From Trichopria drosophilae (taxonomy: Eukaryota > Arthropoda > Insecta > Hymenoptera > Diapriidae): 64,000 bases of DNA. The notes under the pieces are model-generated. The model was not told where the DNA came from. It saw nothing but the letters and a program-made list of their open reading frames with translations, and made no database searches. The stretch lies in the NCBI GenBank assembly GCA_030407085.1, contig CM059582.1, forward strand, positions 74,342,001 to 74,406,000. Reading direction: 5' to 3'. Positions 56,226 to 64,000 of this stretch are shown here, in pieces (the stretch's first letter is position 1; the number at the start of each line of letters is the position of its first letter). The translations under genes were made by a program, and so were the position numbers.

Positions 56226-57063
56226 TTGTCTGGGACGCTAGTCAAATTCATATACAATGGTAAAAAAAATACTTCGTTCAGAACCAGTTTTTAATTTACG
56301 TAATTTCAACTACAAATCTAACTTTTCACATAACCTATAATGTACAAAAGTACCGTACATAAGATTCATATGAATGCAACGTTGCCAAATGTCATTAGAA
56401 CAGTTGATGAAATTACAGTACAAAGTTTATTGAGATTTTTATTTATTTCAATCCTCACAGGAACTGAAAGATATTGCTTAAAGTCGTTATATGTTCCCAG
56501 AAAATATTCCCGTTGCTGAAAAAATTTCCAAGAATATCTCAATGTTAATTATTTTGATATAGCGAAAAATAGACGATTTTTCATAAGACCACATGTTAAA
56601 ATATTGAAAATGTTATAATTTATTTCTTGCTTCATAGTTATCCCAGTCACGTGAAATTTTATCTGAAACATCTTTATAGCATACTTAAACTTCCCGTAAA
56701 TTTTCATCGGAATCTCAATGTTAACTCTATTTACCATAGAACTACCTCAACTTTAATTAAAAATGCATTACTCGCTAAGTTCTGAAACTTCTATTCTGAA
56801 ATTTTTACAGTATTTTCTACATAGTTAAATAAATTTTTTTAACGGAAAAAAGTTACAAAAAAAATGTCCGAATGTAAAAAAACCGAATTTGTTTATAAAA
56901 ATTACCAGATGCATGTATTAAAAATTACATTTTCAAATTTTTATCTACTTTATCGAAAAGCTGACACAAATAAGAAACTTTCATCCGTGAAAATATTTTT
57001 TGTACAATGAATCGGTTTTGAGTTACAGGAGGCTTAAGATTGTTAGTAGTAGAAACAAAAATT
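56226..57063. repeat. Right arm of the outer element
   Basis: About 57,063-56,755 is the inverted copy of 13,700-13,995. A segment of about 480 bases (roughly 56,265-56,750) has no counterpart in the left arm, so one arm gained or lost it. The 62-codon frame at 56,549-56,737 lies in that extra segment and is not recognised. Confidence 0.6.
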
Positions 57064-57489
57064 ACACAGGTCAACATTTGATCTAAAAGGATACTCTAGA
57101 AGCCGACTAGGCCTTAGTAGGTTTTTTGGGTAACTGATTATGATGAGCGGATTGGTTAAGCTCCATCACATCAGGTTCAAGGTCATTTGTAGGTCAAGTG
57201 ATGAGAAAACCGTCGAAAAATTAAAAAAAATTCATAGGTATGTTTTTGAGGTCCCCAAATCCGAATCCGTAGTTACTTTGAACCCACGACTCCTCCTACA
57301 GGTCATTCAAGGTCATTCGTAGGAAATGTCGGTCAAATAGAGATATAACCGTCTAAAAAATGTAAAAAATGCATAGATATATTTTTGAGATGCGCGAGTC
57401 CGAACCCGTAGTTCGTTTGAACCTACGATCTCTTAAAGGCAATTCAAGGCCGGTTATAAGTCAATTCAATTCCAGTCAGTCAATGGCAG

Positions 57490-57735
57490 AAACTATAACC
57501 CGACCAGTTAAAGCAAGACATTAACTCCCATTAAACTCCCGGCTGTTTAAAGCAAGGAATTGTTCCCCGGTCAGTTAAAGCAAGGCGTATACACCCGGCT
57601 ATTTAAAGCAAGGAATTGTGACCCGGCCAGTTAAAGCAAGGCGTATACTCCCGGCTATTTAAAGCAAGGAATTGTGACCCGGACAGTTTTAGCAAGACGT
57701 AAATTCCGGCTCGTTAAAGCGAGGAGTTGGAATCC
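57490..57735. repeat. About 60-bp minisatellite CCCGGC(C/T)A..TTAAAGCAAGG
   Basis: Direct repetition of CCCGGCCAGTTAAAGCAAGG and CCCGGCTATTTAAAGCAAGG with ACGTATAC/AATTGT linkers: about eight 30-base half units, pairing into 60-base units. Internal to the transposon, next to the gene's 3' end. Confidence 0.85.
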
Positions 57736-57779
57736 GGCCAATAAAGGCTAGTCTCTTATTGTGAACGCTTCCGTTTTTC

Positions 57780-59569
57780 GTCGAATGATCGTCAAATTCC
57801 TTTTCTTTGATGACTTTCTTTCGAGTCTCTCTTTATACTCCAGCAGTAGTCTGCCAGTATATTTTTTCCCCAGACACCTTGATATCTCTTTTCGAATTCA
57901 TTCAAGTCTGGTGCATTCTTTCTCCGTGTTCTTCACTAAAAGCTCCCAGATTTTTTGGGAACCAATCGAGGTGAGAGTCCAGAAAATGCAGTTTCAGACT
58001 CATTAAGCACCCCACTTCTGCAAACTTTTCAATAAGTATTGCGACGATGTTTTTGTAATTAGGATCTTTATAGTTTCCAACGAACTTCGTTGTCACCTCC
58101 CTAAGACTTTGCCAAGCTGCTTTCTCTTTGTCATTCATCTTCCTCTCGAATTCGTCATTTTTCAAGAGATCTCTTATCTGTGGTCCAGTAAAGATGCCTT
58201 CTTTTATTTTTGCTTCCGAAAGTTTAGGTAGTACTTGAAAAATATGCATGAATGCAGGACTTTCATTTCGGCTCATAGCCTTGACAAGCTGTTTGATAAT
58301 ACCTAATTTTATGTGCAAAGGTGGAAGAAGGACCTTATTAGTTGATATCAAACTTGGACCTATGATATTTTTTTCGCCAGGAATTAATTCCTGTCTTAAA
58401 GGCCAGTCTTTTCTCATGTAATGCAGATCTCTAGCTCGACTGTTCCATTCACAAATCGAACACGAACTCGAACACGAACACGGAAAAGAAGTATTTCCAG
58501 ATTGTTGCCCTAGTACAATTGTAATTATCTTTAAATCTCCAGACAGATACCACTCATTTTGTTCATACTTCAATTTTTGTAACAACAATGCTAAATTATG
58601 GTACTCTTCATTTAAGACGACTGAATGAGCAACTGGTAAAGGGGCATAAATATTTCCATTATGTAGCAAGATTGCTTTCAAACTTCTTTTTGACGAATCT
58701 ATAAAAAGTCGCCAATCGCTCGATGTATATTGTATATCGTATTCTTCCACTAACTCTTTAATATTATGGCAGTAAACTAAGTTTTTCGTTTTTGAAAAAT
58801 ATTTTCGGAAACTTCTTTCTCTCGAACGGTAAAATGAAATTTTTGTTCCTTCAGAAAGACCTTTTTATTCTTTTAGTCTGGATGCTAAAAGTTTTGAGCT
58901 TTCTTTCGAAAGTCCTAAGTCCCTGCAAAGATCACTCACTTCATCTTGGTCCCATTTCTCAGCATGTGCCGTATTTTCGTCTGACTCTTCTGTGCTAAAA
59001 TTTTGACTCTCATCACATTCGAATGATTCATCTGACAAATCTTCAACATTTAAATCTTCCAGTTCATCTTCATTTACTTCCTTGCGATCATTAGTATTCG
59101 TGTGAATAGAAACTGGAAAAGTAACAGATCTGACTTGTGAATATAAAATTAAATTTTTATTCTTTTGGTTGTAACCTTTCACGTTTGTTAAACAGAAGAA
59201 ACAGTCGGTAGCATGATTTGTTGGGGATCTTCATATCATTGGTTTAGAAAATACCTGCTTGTTAATTTGATTAAGAACACTGCGGCATCTCGAACATATA
59301 ATTTTGGGAGTGTATGAGTTGTCCAATGAACTTGTATCAATACTATGAAGTCGTTTATATTTTATTTTTAAAGCATCTGAAAATAGATATTCTTTCTTTT
59401 CTGGAATAAACTCCCCACAAACAATACAATAATTGTTCACGTCAATAGCACATGACAAATGTCTTGTAGCATTCGACTCTACAGAGGCCAAGTTTCCCAC
59501 CACTGTAGTGCTGCGGTCGCTTGATGAAGACGCCTGCGGGCCCGCTTCCCCACCAGGTTTAGTTGCCAT
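57780..59569 (-). pseudogene. Transposase-like protein (FIDSS / GERMHQ family), broken
   Basis: Order on the minus strand: a CIVCGEFIP to CSRCRSVL zinc segment (59,450-59,280); an acidic stretch, DELEDLNVEDLSDESFECDE; VSDLCRDLGLSKESSKLLAS (58,910); a TAA at about 58,862; and FYRSRERSFRKYF. The core has SDWRLFIDSSKRSLKAILLH (58,710) with a likely catalytic aspartate, SGDLKIITIVLGQQSGNTSF (58,520) with a second, LPPLHIKLGIIKQLVKAMSR and LHFLDSHLDWFPKNLGAFSE. It then reaches EEHGERMHQ, an E-motif like that of the Transib-like gene (AEEANESWHK). A one-base loss just after HQ (about 57,902) shifts the rest (ADYCWSIKRD near 57,815). The family is extremely common in insects and hydra. Inactive copy; its insertion would have been made by an intact relative. 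Confidence 0.75.
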
Positions 59570-60588
59570 GACGGCATAATCGTCGTAACCCAGGGACTTC
59601 GCCAGATAGTGAGGTAACTCTGTTGCCCGCCGTCACAACGGGGAGGTGCCCTGGTTGCAGCCAAACCTAAATTCTGGTATCTAAAGCTAAACTACAATAC
59701 ATTTATATGAACACATTTTGTTTGTGCTTTATAATCAAATTATCTTACAATGACCTTATATGACCTCCAGGATAGGCCGCGGGTTTTTTAAACAATTTAT
59801 GGATGCTGATTCTGGTACCTCAAAAACATACCCATGCATTTTTTCGGATTTTTTAGACGGTTATTTCTCTACTTCACCTACAAATTTCCAACGAATGAAC
59901 TTGAATGACCTCTAGGACGGGTTGTGGGTTCCAACAAACTGCGGATTCGGATTCGTGGATCTCAAAAACATACCCATGCATTTTTCAGATATTTTAGACG
60001 GTTATTTCTCTACTTGACCTACAAATTTTCTACGAATGACCTTGAATGGCCTCTAGGAGAAATCGTGGGTTCAAACTAACTACGGATTTGGATTTGGGGA
60101 CCTCAAAAACATACCTATGATTTTTTTTTTTCGACGGTTTTCTCTCCACTTGACCTTTAAATGACCTTGAACCTGGCGTGTTGGAGCTTAACCGACCTCA
60201 GATTCCGATTTGCTGAACTCGAAAACATACATATTCATTTTTTCAGATTTTTCGAATCGTACTTAACATTTTTATCCTAAAAAACCTTAAAAACACCATA
60301 AAATGACCTTGAATGACCTCTAAAATAGATCGGAAGTGTAATTGGACGACGGATTCGCATTCAGCGATCTCACGAATATATTTATGAATTTTTTCAGATT
60401 TTTCCGTTGCTTTTTTCTCCACTTGACCTTCAGATGACCTTGAACCTGATGTGATGGAGCTTAACCAATCCGCTCATCATAATCAGCGACCTAAAAAAAC
60501 CTACTAAGGCCTAGTCGGCTTCCAGAGTATCCTTTTAGATCAAATGTTGACCTGAGGTATTGATGGCTCAGTTGGCATGGAATGTCCC

Positions 60589-61700
60589 ATATTACATAAT
60601 AAAATTATATTGAGGGAAAAGTTATTGATGCTATTATATCTAGATGGACCAATGTATCTAGATAAATAATCTATAATTCTTCAATCTATTATTTACATTC
60701 GTTATAGTAATAACCGTTAATAATTACTTTTCATAATTAAATTTTGTTGATATCTTAAAAGAATATCATAAAAGCATAGTTTATAATTTGTTTGTAATTT
60801 GCATCCCGAAGAAAAAGTTCGTTGAACTTCCAGAATTTCTGATTCAAGGATATTTATATTTTTCTATCAATTACAAAGTTTGTCATCTTGAAGTTGAAGA
60901 CATAAACAAAGGTATCCCGGTGTTGGCGTATTCATTGCGTAAGTCAGAACGTATACTCGACGCGCCATCTATTCGCGAGCTCTACTACCGCTTCGCACTG
61001 ACTGGACGCGCTCTTATCGGCGACTGTAGGAGAGCACAGAAATTCGAATCTCGCGGTGAGTTTTCCAGGAATTTAGTTATCTCTAAGGCCCCTGCGGCGT
61101 TCCGCTCTTTTTCTGATTTCCTGGAAGAGACCAAGAAGACTTCCGGAATTTTCAGATTCGAGAAAACTGCCATCACATGTTCCTCGCGTGTAATTTTCGG
61201 TACGGAAAATTTATAAACTCGCTATCGATCCACGTCTTTTTTTCTATTTTTGATCCTCCGCCAACTTAATGAGCCGCCGCTCATTCGCCGCAAATTAAAT
61301 AGTTCGCTTTCGTTCGGAAATTGCGACGCTCCGCCGTTTTTCCGACACGTGTTTCGTCGTACACGTGCGCTCTTTAGTTAAAATTCTAATTGTGCAGTGT
61401 ATCGTGTAATCTCAAAATTTTGGATTACTAATAAAGGGAAGGACAGAAATCTGATGCTGGTTCTTTATTCATTTCTTATTTGCGGAGGACCTGGACCAAC
61501 GCAGCTAGCGTGCAAATATCTAATAATTTCGAAGATATTGCATCAAGCGCAACAGCCGGCATGAATATAATCAAACGTACGTAAATGAACTAAGGCCGAT
61601 AATGTCATATAATAAATTTTTTATTCTTGTAATTAATATCTTTGTGATCGCATTACATTGTTCAACGTTATGTGCTGTTCAATTAATAGTAATCGATTTC
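60589..61700. repeat. Unrecognised segment, possible LTR-like 3' end
   Basis: One frame of 142 codons (60,788-61,216) is open but has no familiar domain, and the opposite strand is also partly open. From about 61,250 to 61,550 the sequence is GC-richer with an AATAAAG signal (61,429) before a GATGCTGGTTCTTTATTC and TTGCGGAGGACCTGGACC stretch, the kind of R/U5 plus linker seen in retroelement LTRs. No second copy lies in the window, so a solo or partial LTR is only a guess. Confidence 0.3.
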
Positions 61701-61770
61701 AAGGAATGTGGAATATTTAAATTTCTTGAAATAATTTAATTTTTAATAATCAGTAAATGTGCGTACTATA

Positions 61771-62150
61771 ATGGAAGACACAAACCGTTCAGAAATTCCT
61801 TTCGTTGGATTTGAGGAAAAAGAAATTGTAGGAAATACTTTGCCCACAGTCAAGCAAGTTCTAGCTTTCTTTTTTTATAAGCATCGCACACTACACCTTA
61901 CTGTAAATGAAAGTGTTAAGCAGGTTATAGAAATTGTTATTCAATTTTGGAATAACGAAAACATTACGGTTAAACCATTTAAATACTGCGTAGAAAGTCT
62001 AAAGTCTATTTTTAATGGGTACAAGTGAAAAAGGGGATAAATCGACAAAATGCGAGGGAAATTGAAAAACGGGAAAGATTTAAGTGCACTCTGGATACTG
62101 TGTTTGATATTGGACGAAAAAGTGATGTAACTGATGCTACAAATCGCAAG
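61771..62150 (+). pseudogene. N-terminal part of a transposon protein
   Basis: The frame starts at an ATG (61,771) and encodes GFEEKEIVGNTLPTVKQVLA and a long amphipathic helical region with SVKQVIEIVIQFWNNENITV. It stops at 62,026. In another frame the sequence continues with EIEKREKFKCTLDTVFDIGR up to about 62,150. TVFDI matches the FDIAHADAL block found after this N-terminal region in a multicopy family of insect and hydra proteins. A one-base shift therefore broke it. No downstream core is present in the window. Confidence 0.55.
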
Positions 62151-62164
62151 TAGAATTTTGAACG

Positions 62165-62680
62165 TAAGTCTTCTCATTAAAATTAAATATGTTACATATA
62201 ATGGAATGAAACTTTTATAAGCAGATATAAAACATTAGTCTTATGTTTTCATACATGGAAAGTAAAATTAGGAAAATAATCTAATAAATTGCAAAAGCGC
62301 AATACTATTTTTTTACGATCCTTTTAATAATATGATCCTTTACAGTTTTTCATGATAAAAACACATCTTTAACCGTTCACAACAAATTAAGATAATACTC
62401 TATATTCGAGTATGATTATCTATTTATACTCTCTAAATCTAAATAAGTCAAAAACTACTAATCTAAAGCGAAAAGTGGGTCATTATGAATTAGTAAAACA
62501 TTAAAATTAATTAAACATTAAAACAATATACCTTTATCTTAAAAACAAATTTAAATAATCAATTAAATCTTACATAATTGTTCAAACTTAGTTTTGTAGT
62601 TAATATATTTTTTACAAATTTATAATCTTTTCCAACTAAAAAATATTATTTAATTAAAGTAAAAATTAAAATTTTAACTT
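62165..62680. other. AT-rich noncoding
   Basis: Very AT-rich; no frame or repeat recognised. Confidence 0.5.
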
Positions 62681-62689
62681 CACTTTAAT

Positions 62690-63560
62690 TATTTTCGAAA
62701 AACAGAAAATGGACTCCAGATCCTCAAATTCAAACAATAAAAATAAAAATTATTATATATCAAATTGTAGATCTTTTCGAGCTCTACAACTTATTGTAAG
62801 GGGTCATATCACTATCTATCTAAGAAAAAGTTTTATTCTCAAAAAACTATTATGATAATCATTTTTTAAAAGTTAAAAATGGACTCAAGTCCCTCGAATT
62901 ATTAATAAAAATAAAACTTATTAGATATCAAATTGTAGATTTTTTTTAGCTGTACAACTTCGTCCTATATGTCCGTTATCTGTATATCTAACAACAATCT
63001 TTAGAAGCAAAAAATGATATTTTTATTATTTTCGAAAAATGAAAAATGCACTCCAGTTCCTCAAATTCATAACAAAAATAAAAATTGTTATATATTAAAT
63101 TGTAGATCTTTTCGAACGCTACAACTTATTCTCAGAGGACATATCGGTATCTAGCTTACAAAACTTTTTATTCTCAATATACCATTATTAAAGCATTTTC
63201 TAAAAGTGAAAAATGTACTCTAGTGCCTCGAATTAATAACAAAAATAAAACTTATTAGATATCAAATTGTATTCATCTGATGTTGCCATTTGTCAGCATT
63301 TGTACGAAACGAGTGATACGCAAAAAACGTAAAAGCAAAAATTAAAAAATTAAAGAGAAAACTTAATAACTTTTCAAAAACACAACAGATCTTCACGAAA
63401 TTCAATACCAACCGTCCTAGCAACTAAACTGAACTGTGTGCAAAATTTCATTAAGAAATATTAAAAATTGCGATCGCTAGAGACCGAACGAGGACTATAA
63501 AAAAATGGTTACAACACACACACACGCACACATTTCAAAAAACATATGTTTTGAGCCATT
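62690..63560. repeat. Tandem array of about 170-bp units plus tail
   Basis: About four units start near 62,690, 62,870, 63,035 and 63,200. Each contains AAAAATGGACTC(A/C)AG, AATAAAACTTATTAGATATC, CAAATTGTAGAT and TCTTTTCGAGC-like words. They are followed by a tail with AATATTAAAAATTGCGATCG and GGACTATAAAAAAATGGTTA. The same unit and tail form the 38,130-38,640 copy. Noncoding. Confidence 0.75.
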
Positions 63561-63678
63561 TTGAGTCGTTCGGCGCTAAAATCTCGATAGGCATTTTTCA
63601 ACTAAAACAAAGCTTCCTCTATGAGGAAGCAATATAAAAAATCGCATATGTTTACGAGAATAGTCGTTTTTTATGTCT

Positions 63679-63912
63679 GGTTGTAAGGAAAAACCAAGTA
63701 ACTCCATATTTTGAAAACTCGAGAAAAACGCATTTTTGTATTTGCATTTAATCCTATGTAAATTTGATTTTTATTTCTTAAATAATTCTGACATATGATA
63801 GATAATCAAAATTACGTTCCGACAGATTGTTTGTAAATCAAAAATCCATCCCGTTCTCGGTGGTATGTAAATTTTTTCAAGAAGTGGAGTTACCTGGTTT
63901 TTCCTTATAACC
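63679..63912. mobile_element. MITE with GGTTRTAAGGAAAAACCA ends
   Basis: A 28-base inverted repeat, GGTTGTAAGGAAAAACCAAG then TAACTCCA, is mirrored at the right end with two changes. 234 bp; the target duplication is not clear. No coding. Confidence 0.75.
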
Positions 63913-64000
63913 ATAGATTATATTAAAGATATTTCATACTACAAATTATTGAAATTTATATCTTACTTGTATGGTATTTATTAAATTGTTGTAATATTAC

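Larger units (their letters stand above)
57064..60558 (-). mobile_element. DNA transposon with subterminal repeats (GERMHQ family), decayed
   Basis: Ends ACACAGGTCAACATTTGATC at 57,064 and, inverted, ACCTCAGGTCAACATTTGAT at 60,558, with ATT outside on both sides. The preserved left arm of the outer element shows the uninterrupted site. Both ends carry tandem units of about 140 bases: AGGTCAAGTGATGAGAAAAC, AAATGCATAGGTATGTTTTT, CCAAATCCGAATCCGTAG and AGGTCATTCAAGGTCATTCG words. There are two to three units at the left (57,064-57,450) and about five at the right (59,740-60,558). A broken transposase gene is on the minus strand. The superfamily is not certain; the E-motif and zinc pair resemble the RAG1/Transib/CMC group. 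Confidence 0.7.
13675..60588. mobile_element. Outer large inverted-repeat element, heavily filled by later insertions
   Basis: The left end GGGACATTCCATGCCAACTG (13,675) and the right end (60,588, reverse complement) are identical for about 30 bases, and both are flanked by ATAT (13,671-13,674 and 60,589-60,592). Past the insertion at 57,064-60,558 the homology continues through AACCGATTCATTGTACAAAA, the GACACAAATAAGAAACTTTC stretch and the ACTTAGCGAGTAAT stretch into matching GTCGAC arrays at about 14,075-14,275 and 56,015-56,225. A second pair of inverted blocks (15,514-15,892 versus 54,305-53,961 plus 26,403-26,358) lies further in. The right-hand interior carries DUF4806-like exons. Without insertions the element would be a fraction of its present 46.9 kb. 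I cannot assign it to a named superfamily; a 4-bp duplication is shared by several. Confidence 0.65.

Noticed and set aside
60788..61216. Host gene in the 142-codon frame
   Set aside because: No splice sites, domain or familiar motif; the adjoining sequence looks LTR-like. Left as unrecognised rather than annotated as a gene.

Overview
The window reads as insect (arthropod) nuclear DNA: AT-rich, with splice-like exon borders, SINEs, LINEs, a Ty3/gypsy retroelement, foldback MITEs, microsatellites and several insect-type cut-and-paste transposons. There are no operons, bacterial promoters or CRISPR arrays. The mix of families (Transib-like, DUF4806, the repeated insect 'MPGKKD/GTHSVCVC' protein) suits a hymenopteran or a similarly repeat-rich insect, but the species is inference. 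All homology statements come from recognising motifs by eye. The only likely host coding sequence is one exon at 3319-3580 that resembles the NALCN-complex subunit UNC79. If so, most of the window may be one large repeat-filled intron.

Layout. 1-3318: noncoding with a GC-rich patch. 3319-3580: host-like exon. 3.8-5.5 kb: a foldback and an old repeat split by a tRNA-type SINE. 5.85-7.73 kb (-): decayed multicopy insect transposon protein. 8.47-9.97 kb (-): decayed R1/Jockey-like LINE. 10.0-10.3 kb (+): fragment of another transposon protein. 11-13.6 kb: repeats and a foldback.

From 13,675 to 60,588 the window is a set of nested transposons. An outer element (termini GGGACATTCC, ATAT duplications, subterminal GTCGAC arrays in both ends, a two-exon DUF4806-like coding end) has been opened by many insertions. 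Its left interior holds two large foldbacks, a piggyBac-type MITE (TTAA, 18,453-19,877) and a Chapaev/RAG-like transposon (21,928-25,532, CAC termini, ATTG duplications). A complete but decayed Ty3/gypsy element (26,404-53,960, minus strand, ATAT duplications) sits in the right inner arm. It carries gag, protease, RT, RNase H, integrase and a proline-rich third ORF. Inside it lies a 13.5-kb Transib/RAG1-like transposon (30,295-43,791) with a CGACG duplication. That transposon in turn holds a 5'-truncated LINE, a TA-flanked MITE and a small MITE inside its own transposase. A further 3.5-kb transposon (57,064-60,558) sits in the right outer arm.

60.6-64 kb has an LTR-like stretch, the N-terminal part of another transposon protein, an array of about 170-bp repeats shared with 38.1-38.6 kb, and a terminal MITE. 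Every transposase and pol gene seen carries stops or frameshifts, so no element looks autonomous. The nesting gives a relative time order of insertion. Three distinct transposase families here share a CxxC-bearing core or an E-motif like that of RAG1.
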